Source: Levilactobacillus fuyuanensis
GTDB taxonomy: Bacteria > Bacillota > Bacilli > Lactobacillales > Lactobacillaceae
Reading direction: 5' to 3'
NCBI RefSeq assembly: GCF_003946395.1
Contig: NZ_RHNZ01000003.1
Coordinates: forward strand, 161,333 to 225,332
Length of the DNA stretch: 64,000 nt
The first letter of the stretch is position 1. Each line of letters begins with the position of its first letter. The position numbers and the translations under genes were made by a program. Shown here piece by piece: positions 30,866 to 39,966 of the stretch. A model generated the notes under the pieces. That model had not been told where the DNA came from, made no database searches, and saw only the letters and a program-made list of their open reading frames with translations.

Positions 30866-33814
30866 TTATCCTCCTCTAGGGTGAGTGCGCCAAATGGCGA
30901 GTGCCGATAGGGTGAGTATGAGCCCTAAACTGATGAACCAGATGATTCCTCGGCCCCCAGTAACGGGTAGGCTGTAAGGGTCATTCTTAATCAATTCTGT
31001 CTTATCTTGCGTTTTTTTCGAAACGGTAAATTTATGCGTGGTACCAACGACGTAGCCATCTGGAGCTTTGGCTTCAATCAGCTTGTACTTGCCGTATGGC
31101 AGGCCCGTCACCTTGATGGGGTCTTTTGTGGACGTCAGCCGAGTCGCTTCTTGATGCGTATCCACGACACCAGTCATCTTGTTAGAATCGTCAAATGTCA
31201 GATACTTGCCATCTTTATTACGGATGATAAACTCGGCACCCGCAAGCGGCTTGTCAGTGGTCCCGTCAATCTTTTTGAACTGGTAGCCACCCCGCTTAAC
31301 CTTGTTCGTTACGGTGATGACTTGGCTGTTCTGACCGCCGGAGATGACAACTTGAGCTGAGTTACCAGAGATCTCCCAACGGTTGCTATCCTTGTTATAG
31401 GTTAAAGTGAATTCTTGCGGTGAGACATAACCTTTGGGAACTTCTTCAGTAATCGTGTAAGTCTTCTTCGGGTTCAGTTTGCGTAGAACGAGTTCACCAT
31501 TGTTATCAGTTTCAACTTGGGTAGTTTTCCCACCGCTAGACTTAACGTTGAAGATAACTTTCTCGAGTTCTTCAGTTTGCGCAGGGTCCCACGGGAGGTC
31601 ACCCAGCTTCTTTAGCGTTATGCCTCGGTGGAAACGGGTCACAACTTTGTTTGTTTCCTTTTTCCAGATATATTTCCCCCCGGAATTAAACTCAACTCGG
31701 GCTCGGTTCTTAAAGGTACCTACAAAGTCAGCACTAAACGTTACACGCATTTGAAAGGCGAATGGGTCTCCGTTGAAATCCAACATTCCAATTTCATCGC
31801 TGGATAATTCGTACCTTACGTTCTGGCCTTTAACAGTGAGCGTGCCGCGCTCAAACGTAATAATCTCAGGCTTCTCAGCCTCGGGATTTTTTACTTTCTC
31901 ATACACAAGTTGCTCACCATTCGTGTTGTATAAAACAAAATCTTCTGGTTTTTCCGGATCGATTGACGCACCATTTGGTAATCTATCCGTCAAGATAATC
32001 TTATTGGGCTTAGTAACGGACTCGTTTGGAATACTGTAAGTTGGCTGATAAACCGTGTAGTAGAAACTGTTTAGGTCATTCTCGTCACGGTTGATTGTTG
32101 CGCCATCTAAGTCGTTGTACTTAGGATCAAAGACTGGATTTGTGTGGACCGTTTTGGTAGGCTTATCAGGCTCAAGCGGAACAATGGACCCCGTAGAGAA
32201 TGACTGCCAAGTGAAGCCCAGTTCACTTCTCAACATATACTGTTGAACGACTCCAGTCAGCGGGAAGGAAACTGCACCTTTTTCATAGTCAGCTGCACCG
32301 AGGAAGTCCCCCCAATCGCCCGGCCAGTCTTCAGCGTCTCTCACAACCCCTCTACCAAAGCCTTCATACCATTTATTATCTGCGTGGGCCTTAACGAATG
32401 AGCCCTCAGACAATTTTGCTGGTAAGCTCAATCGTGTACCGGCCCATTCATGTTGCTCGTCTGTATTACCATTTAGCGAACCAAACGTGAAGTAGGCACT
32501 GTGGTCCTCCTCACTAACAAATTCAGGAAATTCAAGTGCTCTGGTTCCATCTTCGTTCGTAAACGTGATATCGATATTGAGTTCTTCGATGCCGTTGTAG
32601 ACGATACCTGAGTAGAAGTTACTGGAGAAATCGATGAAAGGTTCCTGCAGTCTTTTCGGCGTTTTACCCTTATCACGGTACGTCATATTTGAAATTTTGA
32701 CGATAGCGCCCATCTTTTTATCTGGCTTCTCTGCCTGATTAGAATCGGTATATGCCCCTACCTCTGGGTAGTACACAACGATTTCTTGGTTTTTAAGATC
32801 TGGATTTCCTGGGAGGGCTACCGCATGCGACAGTGCATTGCTTTTTTGCTGGTAGGAAACGTAGTAGAATTTTCTAAAATTATCCCCTACATAGAATCCA
32901 GCAACATTTTTCCCATCTTCTTCCGATGTCTTGTCAACAACCTCAACACCCTCTTGACCTATAAGATTTCCACCAATGTCCATCTTTTCTGACCAGCTTC
33001 CGATTTGAACCTGGCCCTGATGAACCTTAATATTCTCACCAGTCAGTCGTGTTGCTGGATCCTCCGTTGGTGTCGAAAGGGTCGTCTTTGTCAGGGAAGA
33101 CTTTTTGGCGTCACTCGTTTTCGTAACTTCCTCAGTTGCTTTTGTATCTTCCGTAGTATCTTCCTTGGGCGTCGTTTTCTCAGCAACCTTCTTAGTCGTG
33201 TTGTTATCGTTGTTAGGCGTTACCGTTTTCTGCGACTTCTTTTGTTTTGTCTTTTGCGAGTCTTTCTTTTTGGTAGAAGTATCTTTATCCTTGTCTTCCA
33301 CTACCGTTTCTTCAGCAGCTTCGTCATCCGCGTCGCTGTCCTCAGCCTTAACTTTAATTTCATGAATCCCTTCAACATCTACTGGCGTGTCACCAAGCTT
33401 TAGCTTAAGCAGCAATGTTGGGATCAGTAGCGGGTCAGCCAACTTGATAGGCACAGTCAGCTTCACATTCTGTACTTCTTCTTGTTCGTTATTGAGCAAG
33501 AGTTGGTGTTCTTCATCAACTTCGGCTGTAATATCCTTGTCCGGGTCTAAGTCAGTAATTTTACCTGGCTTAAACTTAGCGTTGTCTTCATTATCCAACG
33601 TCACCACCGTCTCGCCCTCAGGAATCTCAATGGCTAGTTCCAATTGCAGATCCTGAGGTTGGTGACTGGTAATTTCCGTAACAACTCCGCCCGTCTTATC
33701 CTGGAGAGTCGCCGTTGAAATACTGGCTTCCCGTTCCTGCGCTTGCGTGCGTAGAAACGATGTCAAACCAACGAAACACGTTATTAGTAAAATTATTCTT
33801 AGCCATTTTTTCAT
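30866..33814 (-). CDS. LPXTG pilus tip/adhesin with Cna-type domains
   Basis: A 982-residue surface protein. ATG 33814 (MKKWLRIILLITC) has GGAGG 8 bases upstream. It has a signal peptide, then an acidic Thr/Lys/Glu-rich low-complexity stretch (about 165-265), a large adhesin region resembling collagen-binding-type folds (including YTVYQPTYSIPNESVTKPN), and two Cna-B stalk domains with E-box-like TYTITEEVPKGY and YKLIEAKAPDGY. It ends with the LPVTG sorting signal (about 949-953). No MIDAS (DxSxS) motif is evident. First gene of the pilus operon; the ligand is unknown. Confidence 0.88.
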   Translation of the reverse strand: MKKWLRIILLITCFVGLTSFLRTQAQEREASISTATLQDKTGGVVTEITSHQPQDLQLELAIEIPEGETVVTLDNEDNAKFKPGKITDLDPDKDITAEVDEEHQLLLNNEQEEVQNVKLTVPIKLADPLLIPTLLLKLKLGDTPVDVEGIHEIKVKAEDSDADDEAAEETVVEDKDKDTSTKKKDSQKTKQKKSQKTVTPNNDNNTTKKVAEKTTPKEDTTEDTKATEEVTKTSDAKKSSLTKTTLSTPTEDPATRLTGENIKVHQGQVQIGSWSEKMDIGGNLIGQEGVEVVDKTSEEDGKNVAGFYVGDNFRKFYYVSYQQKSNALSHAVALPGNPDLKNQEIVVYYPEVGAYTDSNQAEKPDKKMGAIVKISNMTYRDKGKTPKRLQEPFIDFSSNFYSGIVYNGIEELNIDITFTNEDGTRALEFPEFVSEEDHSAYFTFGSLNGNTDEQHEWAGTRLSLPAKLSEGSFVKAHADNKWYEGFGRGVVRDAEDWPGDWGDFLGAADYEKGAVSFPLTGVVQQYMLRSELGFTWQSFSTGSIVPLEPDKPTKTVHTNPVFDPKYNDLDGATINRDENDLNSFYYTVYQPTYSIPNESVTKPNKIILTDRLPNGASIDPEKPEDFVLYNTNGEQLVYEKVKNPEAEKPEIITFERGTLTVKGQNVRYELSSDEIGMLDFNGDPFAFQMRVTFSADFVGTFKNRARVEFNSGGKYIWKKETNKVVTRFHRGITLKKLGDLPWDPAQTEELEKVIFNVKSSGGKTTQVETDNNGELVLRKLNPKKTYTITEEVPKGYVSPQEFTLTYNKDSNRWEISGNSAQVVISGGQNSQVITVTNKVKRGGYQFKKIDGTTDKPLAGAEFIIRNKDGKYLTFDDSNKMTGVVDTHQEATRLTSTKDPIKVTGLPYGKYKLIEAKAPDGYVVGTTHKFTVSKKTQDKTELIKNDPYSLPVTGGRGIIWFISLGLILTLSALAIWRTHPRGG

Positions 33815-34156
33815 GAGGCAATCCTCCATCTTCAAGCGGGTGGCGAGCTGTCTTCTTTTCGAGTAATTTCAGAATAACAGTGAAATGTGAAAAACTTATG
33901 AACACCATATGTGTTTTATAATAACATTAACCATGTTGTTGTGTTATATATTGAAGTAATTACACAGACGTCTAAACAGTTAAATGCTTGCGACTGCTAT
34001 TTCTTCTATAAATATGAAAAGTTAGCTGTTGCTGCAAAACATTAAGATGACTCTCTTGAAATGAAGGCAATCCAACTCAGAGAGTTCACTTCAACAGTTC
34101 AAATATTCGGTAACAAGTTTAATTCTAAAATCTAAATCAAATTTAACCATAATAAA
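33815..34156. promoter_or_regulatory. AT-rich upstream region of the pilus operon
   Basis: About 340 bases with clearly lower GC than its neighbours. It should carry the pilus promoter on the minus strand. I see no gene and no confident promoter hexamers. It begins the AT-rich island that runs to 36.4 kb. Confidence 0.4.
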
Positions 34157-34190
34157 ATCCCCAAGGTTAGATTTCCATCCAACCTTGGGG
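34157..34190 (-). terminator. Terminator of the DGQHR gene
   Basis: Arms CCCCAAGGTT and AACCTTGGGG around a short loop, followed on the minus strand by ATTTTATT. Confidence 0.8.
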
Positions 34191-34273
34191 ACCACTTGAC
34201 ACAGCTTATTTTTTGAAAATCACCTAATGCCTAGGTAAAAATAATTCAAGCCGCTGATATTACGTTGAAGACT

Positions 34274-35584
34274 TTACAAAATGATCTTTTTCGGATTACT
34301 TTCTGTATAATTACTTTCAATATCATCAAAGATATCATTAGCTAGCTGCTTAAATGCCTTTTGAGAATTAGCGTTAGCTGCCACTCCACCAATAATATTA
34401 TTCGTCTTATTGCTAGACTGCCAATAGGTCTTCATATCAATGATATCACTTGTAATACCAACCCCTGCATACATCTCTAGAAAATTTCTGATCCCTTGAA
34501 CTGAAAAGTCTGCTTTCGATTGGGCTTTACTATACATAAGATCAAACAATTTTCCGGCTACACTACTTAAAGAAAAAATACCCGGCGTTTTCTGAATCAC
34601 CCATTTATTTTTATCATCAATACGGTCAGGAAATGCCGATGGCATAATCTCCCTCAAAGCCTCCCAGAAATTACTAATAAATTTCGCTAAGTCATTCCCC
34701 ATCACTTCTTCAGTTTTTTCTGAGTTTTTTATAGATACATTCTCATCCGAAACTCCGGTAATTTGTTGTAAAATAACTTTACTTGCGCCTCGGCCAGTAA
34801 TTAATGGTTTAAGAGCTGTCACAAAAGAGGTCGTAGATGCAATGGTACTACTATTCTTTGTTTGCCCAACGGAAATACTCTGAAACCAAACAGAATTTGG
34901 GTCATCATTAAGAACCATTGCAGCATTAAGCGCCACTAATTGAGCTCTTTTGGTGGCATTCAAATCAGAATTAACTGAATTCTCACTCATCTCTTTCAAT
35001 AATTGGAGCGCCAAATCCGTAGCTACTCGTTTAGGAGTACTATTAATTTCATAAAAGCTCTGAATTTCATCAACTCTATTTTTTGTTAACATAATCACAT
35101 AGGGCAACTCAAAGTCCTCAAGATTCTTAATCTTCAGATCACGAATAGCGTACTCAATGCCTTTAATACGGTGTTGTCCGTCAACTACTCGTAACTTGTA
35201 ATTGTCTCCCAAGGTAACTCTAACTAGTGGTATTTTTAATTTTCCAAGATTCATCAGCTCAACAGTAGCTTCCTTGCTATCATCAAGATCAGAAATAACA
35301 GTGTCTTGTGTCTCGTTCAAATCAATTACGTCTCCATCAAGCTGTAAAGAACTACTCAATGTAATAGATGTAGGTAACCAGAACGAATCTTTTTTAAACT
35401 GCCGTCCAATTTTCCGATAATGTGCAGGAATCGGCTTTCTCTGACTCCCCTGTTCATCAATCGGCTTGTTGGGCTCCCAAACATCAATATCATAAACATC
35501 TAACATATCTTGAATGCTCATGATCCCAGTAATAATGTAACGATTCCGTTGACGGCCTAAAATTCCATATAAAGTCTTCTTCAT
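34274..35584 (-). CDS. DGQHR-domain (DndB-like) protein
   Basis: A 436-residue protein. VVDGQHRIKGI near residue 137 is the DGQHR signature shared by DndB, the regulator of DNA phosphorothioation, and related proteins. LPYVIMLTKNRVDEIQSFYEINSTPKRV after it matches the conserved ParB/sulfiredoxin-like core that follows. No dndA/C/D/E or DNA-modification gene is nearby, so this is an orphan. Base composition is markedly AT-rich and codon use differs from flanking core genes, suggesting horizontal acquisition. AAAGGAG precedes ATG. Related orphans occur on phages and islands; function unproven. Confidence 0.78.
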   Translation of the reverse strand: MKKTLYGILGRQRNRYIITGIMSIQDMLDVYDIDVWEPNKPIDEQGSQRKPIPAHYRKIGRQFKKDSFWLPTSITLSSSLQLDGDVIDLNETQDTVISDLDDSKEATVELMNLGKLKIPLVRVTLGDNYKLRVVDGQHRIKGIEYAIRDLKIKNLEDFELPYVIMLTKNRVDEIQSFYEINSTPKRVATDLALQLLKEMSENSVNSDLNATKRAQLVALNAAMVLNDDPNSVWFQSISVGQTKNSSTIASTTSFVTALKPLITGRGASKVILQQITGVSDENVSIKNSEKTEEVMGNDLAKFISNFWEALREIMPSAFPDRIDDKNKWVIQKTPGIFSLSSVAGKLFDLMYSKAQSKADFSVQGIRNFLEMYAGVGITSDIIDMKTYWQSSNKTNNIIGGVAANANSQKAFKQLANDIFDDIESNYTESNPKKIIL

Positions 35585-36408
35585 AATTATATTCTCCTTT
35601 TACCTATATAACGTTCAAGCACAAATTACAAAAAACAAGTAAATCGATAGGATCAAATAACTGATACCAACGAATTCTCATAAATCGTTGGTGATCATCA
35701 ATCTAATTGGTGACGAACTGTAAGCTTCGTTAGCGCAGTATTTACTGGAATAACATGACTGGCTCGACCATGTACGTGAAGGTTAAAAACCACAGCCGCT
35801 TGTCCACGCTAGCTAACCCAATGAGAGTATATTCCTACTTCTATTTTTCACAGAGCATAGCTCACCAAAACGATGTCACCAACATCAACTAGCCAGATAA
35901 AGTGAAATCGAGTTTGACGCTCAATTAAAAACAAAATTGTATTCTCTTTTCAATCGTGCTTACCAATGATGGTATCACTCACGAAGTAACAGAACTATTC
36001 TTGAGTCTCTACTTTCTTCAGCCAGTCCGTCTTTGATTTTCGACCCAAACATACAAGAGTACTTCTAAACAATACCTGCTCCTCCTTATTCGAATAATCA
36101 GTTACACTTCCCACATCCAGACAGTCAGTAAAAAAATAAATTTATTTCTTGGAATTATCTGCCTCCCACTTTTAAGCATCTTAATAGTAGATCCAAAGTT
36201 GGCTAAAGTCAAGATCTATTTTAAAGATCATAAAAATGGATCTAACTTTTTTATTCTCTTGAATAGTCTCATACTTTGCTTCCCCCCCCATGGAAAAACT
36301 ATACTAATCCGCATATTGATTTTTTATCCCCGGCTTAAATTAAACGTTAGATCTATGATATAGCCTCCATAACTACCCACTTAGCGATTAATTCCAAGAA
36401 AAACCGCA
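35585..36408. other. AT-rich non-coding stretch, possible gene remnants
   Basis: About 820 bases without a frame that has a start, ribosome binding site and recognisable protein. Minus-strand fragments around 35700-35930 are broken by stops and match nothing I know. It lies directly after the 3' end of rlmH and looks like decayed accessory DNA. Confidence 0.5.
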
Positions 36409-36888
36409 TCACTTATGATATGGAGACCCCTCATTAATCATAAAAGCCCGGTAAACCTGCTCCGTCAGCACCAATCGCATCAACTGGTGCGGCAGCGTGA
36501 AGCGGCCAAACGAGATTTGCGTGTTCGCACGCTTCAGGACGGCTGGCGTCAGTCCCAGCGAGCCACCAATGACGAAAGTGATATCTGAGTGGCCGTAGGT
36601 GGTCAAGTCCTTGATCTCCTTGGCAAACTCCTCCGATGACCGTTCCTTGCCCAGGATGGCCAGTGCGTAGACGTATTCGCGGTCCTTGATCTTACTCAGG
36701 ATTCGTTCGCCCTCCGCCGCCATCACCTGGTCCATTTCTGCCTGCGACATGCTTTCTGGGGCCTTTTCATCCGGCACCTCGACGATACTGAATTTGCAGA
36801 AACGGGAGAGCCGCTTGGCATACTCCGCGATGCCCTGTTTGAAATACTTTTCCTTTAGTTTACCCACGACGACGAATTTGATGTTCAT
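36409..36888 (-). CDS. rlmH: RlmH, 23S rRNA pseudouridine-1915 N3-methyltransferase
   Basis: A 159-residue SPOUT methyltransferase, the usual size. ATG 36888 ([16 protein letters not shown]) has GGAGG 6 bases upstream. The knotted SAM site is [16 protein letters not shown], and the C-terminus [26 protein letters not shown] is highly conserved. It methylates Psi1915 in helix 69 on assembled 70S ribosomes. In staphylococci the 3' end of this gene (orfX) is the SCC attachment site; here an AT-rich accessory stretch also begins at this end. Confidence 0.97.
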   Translation of the reverse strand: MNIKFVVVGKLKEKYFKQGIAEYAKRLSRFCKFSIVEVPDEKAPESMSQAEMDQVMAAEGERILSKIKDREYVYALAILGKERSSEEFAKEIKDLTTYGHSDITFVIGGSLGLTPAVLKRANTQISFGRFTLPHQLMRLVLTEQVYRAFMINEGSPYHK

Positions 36889-36909
36889 AATTATCCTCCT
36901 ATACACAGG

Positions 36910-37236
36910 TTGTCCACAAAGTTATCCACAGGTGTACAATCTACTTTCCTAGATGTTGGGGGTAAATTGCGTCCCACCTACGACATCTATTTTTTGCTAA
37001 AATGTCAATCCTTATTTAGTTATCCACCGCTTTTGCGCAAAACAGACGTTCGGTGTTCTCGCTTACAATCCTTGCTGTATCAGTGTTTGCACGCCATCCA
37101 CAACGGATAAAGTTTTTCTTTCCACAGTTATCCCCAGTGCCTGTGGATAACTTTTGCACCGCTATCAATGCCGTTCTAGTCCTGTTCATAACTTTTCTAC
37201 CGGTTGGGGTCGCGTTTGTCCCCCAAGTTATCCACA
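36910..37236. other. DnaA-box cluster between rlmH and htrA
   Basis: Three exact TTATCCACA boxes: 36922-36930, 37142-37150 (minus strand) and 37228-37236. Near matches are TTGTCCACA 36910-36918, TTATCCACC 37020-37028 and TTATCCCCA 37128-37136. The region is otherwise non-coding. It could titrate or reload DnaA, or regulate rlmH, but it is not at dnaA-dnaN, where oriC is expected. Confidence 0.7.
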
Positions 37237-37379
37237 GATATAATTACCGTTATTTTTGCGGCTGAATTACGTGGGGGCTTCAGGGTTAGTTCGTTCGGCC
37301 AGCCAACCGGCGGGTACGTTTTCATCCCACCTCACCCGACCCTAAACTTCGGCTTTTCATTGAATAGTTTATCATACGC

Positions 37380-37420
37380 AAAAAGCGGCCGCTGGAAAAA
37401 TCCAACGACCGCTTTCATTT
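37380..37420 (-). terminator. Terminator of htrA
   Basis: Arms AAAGCGG-CGCTGG and CCA-CG-CCGCTTT with minor mismatches and a short loop. A-rich on the left, as needed for the minus-strand transcript. Confidence 0.75.
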
Positions 37421-37423
37421 TGA

Positions 37424-38791
37424 CTAACTTTCTGAGTTTTCCGTCGTACTGGTCGTGCTCTTTAACTGTGAACTACTCTCGGTCAACTTGACCTTCGTCG
37501 TCTGCTTCTTACCGTTATGATAGTAAGTCATCGAGACGGTATCGTTCAGCTTATACGTGTAGAGGATGTCCCGCAGCGTCGATTGGTCGGAAATCTTGTG
37601 ACCACCCAACTCCGTGATGACATCATACTTGGACAGGCCGGCCTTCTTCGCTGGTGACCCAGCCGAAGCGCTCATGACCACGACCCCGGCATCCACACTA
37701 GATGGCAACTTCAGGACTGACTTCTGTTGCGAGCTGGAAACGTTGGCTAAGTCGACGTAGGTAATCCCCAACGCTGGCCGCACAACCTTACCCTTCTTCA
37801 CAAGCTGATTGATGATGTTGACCACTTCGTTTGACGGAATGGCAAAGCCCATCCCCTCAACACTCGTGCCTTCAGCGTCACTGGCAATCTTCGATGAGGT
37901 AATCCCCACGACTTGCCCACCGACGTTGATCAACGCCCCACCAGAGTTCCCAGGGTTGATCGCAGCATCCGTTTGGATAACCGTGGCGTTCCCAGTCTGG
38001 GTTCCAGCAGAGTTCGTCGTCTCAATCGTTCGCTTCTTGGCGGAAATGATTCCTTCCGTCAGCGAGGTCGCGTACTGGCTACCCAGTGGGGACCCGATTG
38101 CCAAGGCGGTCTCGCCGACCTTGATCTTATCGGAGTTCCCGAACGAAGCGACCGTCTTCAAGTCGGCACCGTTAACCTTCAGCACGGCCAAATCAGTCAC
38201 GGAATCCTTCCCGACTAACTTCGCTTGCAGCTGCTTACCCGAGCTGGTCACGACCCGTAACGCTGACGAGCCGGAAACCACGTGATTGTTGGTCACGATG
38301 TAAGCCGTATTGCCATCCTTCTTGTAAACGACCCCGGAACCTTCCGAAGCCTCTTCCAATTCGGATTTTGACTTGCTGGAGTTAGAGGACGAACTGTCCC
38401 CAAACAACTGCCCCAGCGTGTTACTACTACTATTCTGCTTCTGCAGGTTGACCACGGAGACCATGGCCCCCTTGACCTGGTTAAAGGCCTTGGTGGATTG
38501 GCTGGACACGTTGACCGTCACATTGGAGGTCTTCGTGTTGCCATTGGAGTTACTGCTGCTAGGAACAGCCGTATCATTAATACCACTATTATTAATATAA
38601 GAAATACCACCGTAAGCCACACCACCGCCAAGTAGTCCGGCGACGGCCGCCGTAACGGCCACCTTGGTTAAAGTGATGCCGCCCCGCCGCTTCCGTGGTT
38701 GGGGTTCCGGCGTGGGTGTTGGTGTTGCCTGGTTATTATCATTAGCTTGATTGTTTTGATTATTATTGTTGTTATCCATAGCATTGCGCAA
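37424..38791 (-). CDS. htrA: HtrA/DegP-like membrane-anchored serine protease
   Basis: A 455-residue surface quality-control protease. Cytoplasmic Asn/Gln-rich N-terminus, TM at about 43-63, Ser/Asn-rich linker, trypsin-like domain with H170 (TNNHVV), D200 (VTDLAVLKV) and S283 (GNSGGALI), then one PDZ domain at about 350-440 (GVVVMSASAGSPAKKAGLSKYDVI). The start is uncertain: TTG 38791 follows AGGAGGG by about 12 bases, while ATG 38779 (MDNNNN) is in frame. It is the usual last partner of the wal cluster. Confidence 0.95.
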   Translation of the reverse strand: MRNAMDNNNNNQNNQANDNNQATPTPTPEPQPRKRRGGITLTKVAVTAAVAGLLGGGVAYGGISYINNSGINDTAVPSSSNSNGNTKTSNVTVNVSSQSTKAFNQVKGAMVSVVNLQKQNSSSNTLGQLFGDSSSSNSSKSKSELEEASEGSGVVYKKDGNTAYIVTNNHVVSGSSALRVVTSSGKQLQAKLVGKDSVTDLAVLKVNGADLKTVASFGNSDKIKVGETALAIGSPLGSQYATSLTEGIISAKKRTIETTNSAGTQTGNATVIQTDAAINPGNSGGALINVGGQVVGITSSKIASDAEGTSVEGMGFAIPSNEVVNIINQLVKKGKVVRPALGITYVDLANVSSSQQKSVLKLPSSVDAGVVVMSASAGSPAKKAGLSKYDVITELGGHKISDQSTLRDILYTYKLNDTVSMTYYHNGKKQTTKVKLTESSSQLKSTTSTTENSES

Positions 38792-38928
38792 GACGCGCGC
38801 TAACCCTCCTCTTTCGTCGGCCGGGGCGATAAGGCCCCCAACCGTATTTTTGATAACTCTTATAATAGCTGGATTGTGTGAATTTTTTTTGACAAATCGT
38901 TGCCGAAGTCCTAAAGTTTACGTTTTCT

Positions 38929-39756
38929 TTATAAAGCGACTAGTGGCGTAGCTTCCTCCGGGTTGGTATCGATCAACTGGAAGTCGTGGCCCACGCCAAA
39001 GTCTCGGTTCTCCATCATGGAGGCCACAGTCAGGTGACACAGCGACTGCATGTTATTGTGCAGGCTCCGGTGACCCAGGTAAATCTTCTTGGTCCGGTTG
39101 CCCAGCACATCCATCAGGGCATCGGCGCCCTCTTCGTTGGACAGATGGCCCTTGTCGCCGAGGATCCGTTGCTTCAATGGCCACGAGTACTCGCCCATCC
39201 GCAGCATTTCCACATCGTGGTTACACTCCAGCAGGTAGGCGTCGGCATCGGCGATCACGCCTTCCACGTGCTCCGATACGTAGCCGGTATCCGTCAAGAT
39301 CACGAAGGTCTTACCGTGGTAGTGAATCGCGTAGAATTGGGGCTCCGCAGCATCGTGAGACACTGAGAAACTCTCCACGTCAATATCGCCAAACGTTTGG
39401 ACGGTATCCGGGGCAAACAAGTTCTTCTGAGCCAGATCAACCTTACCGATCTTTGCGCTCATCGCGTCCCAGGTTCCCTGGTTAGCGTACACGTCGAGTT
39501 GCTTGTAGCGCCGCGCCAAGATACCCACGGCCTGCCGGTGATCCGAGTGTTCGTGGGTGACGAGGAGGGCGTTCACGTCCTTCATGTCCCGGTCGATATT
39601 GCCCATTAACTTTTCAATCTTCTTGCCACTCAACCCGGCATCAATCATGATGCGTTCGTTGGGGCTCTCCACGTAGCACACATTTCCCGTACTGCCGCTG
39701 GATAACACGCTGATGCGTAGGTCATCCGCTGTTGCTGTTTCCGTCCGCAAATCCAT
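38929..39756 (-). CDS. walJ: WalJ/YycJ metallo-beta-lactamase-fold hydrolase
   Basis: A 275-residue protein. The zinc motif THEHSDH gives H68, H70, D72 and H73. VLSSGSTGNVCYVE at the N-terminus and LTDTGYVSEHVEG and LECNHDVEML downstream complete the YycJ signature. It is a 5'-3' double-strand exonuclease in described relatives and is conserved in the wal cluster. A GC-rich hairpin lies between walI and this gene, so it may have its own promoter in 39757-39940. Confidence 0.93.
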   Translation of the reverse strand: MDLRTETATADDLRISVLSSGSTGNVCYVESPNERIMIDAGLSGKKIEKLMGNIDRDMKDVNALLVTHEHSDHRQAVGILARRYKQLDVYANQGTWDAMSAKIGKVDLAQKNLFAPDTVQTFGDIDVESFSVSHDAAEPQFYAIHYHGKTFVILTDTGYVSEHVEGVIADADAYLLECNHDVEMLRMGEYSWPLKQRILGDKGHLSNEEGADALMDVLGNRTKKIYLGHRSLHNNMQSLCHLTVASMMENRDFGVGHDFQLIDTNPEEATPLVAL

Positions 39757-39940
39757 TCGACCTCTCCTTAAAATTCAATACCGTAATAATACCGCATTTC
39801 GACATCCTTGTAACTAATATTCATTTTCTTGTACTGTCGACCGGTCCTTGTTGCCCGTACCTGGGTTGGGCGGTCTCTACTGCACCACCCGCGAGTCGCT
39901 GGCTAATCTCATCATTCACTCCGAAAGGCCTCAAACAAGT

Positions 39941-39966
39941 AAAAAGGCGGCCGTGGCCGCCCTTTC
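39941..39966 (-). terminator. GC-rich hairpin directly after walI
   Basis: Arms GGCGGCC and GGCCGCC (39946-39961) with a minimal loop, AAAAA on the left (U-run on the minus strand). It immediately follows the walI stop codon and probably ends or attenuates the walRKHI transcript. Confidence 0.7.

Noticed and set aside
33005..33403. 132-codon frame antisense to the pilus tip gene
   Set aside because: It is a product of the Thr/Lys/Glu-rich low-complexity region read on the other strand, giving Phe/Leu/Ser-rich nonsense.
34274..35584. A dnd phosphorothioation system
   Set aside because: Only the DGQHR protein is present; no sulfur-transfer or ATPase partner genes are nearby.
34274..36420. An SCC-like mobile element at rlmH
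   Set aside because: No site-specific recombinase is present and I could not find a direct repeat of the rlmH 3' end at the far side.
36910..37236. Calling the DnaA-box cluster the chromosomal origin
   Set aside because: dnaA, dnaN, recF and gyrB are absent and there is no clear AT-rich unwinding element beside the boxes; oriC is expected outside the window.
36910..37491. Plus-strand frames of 66-95 codons upstream of htrA's end
   Set aside because: They run through the DnaA-box cluster and the htrA terminator, with no ribosome binding sites.
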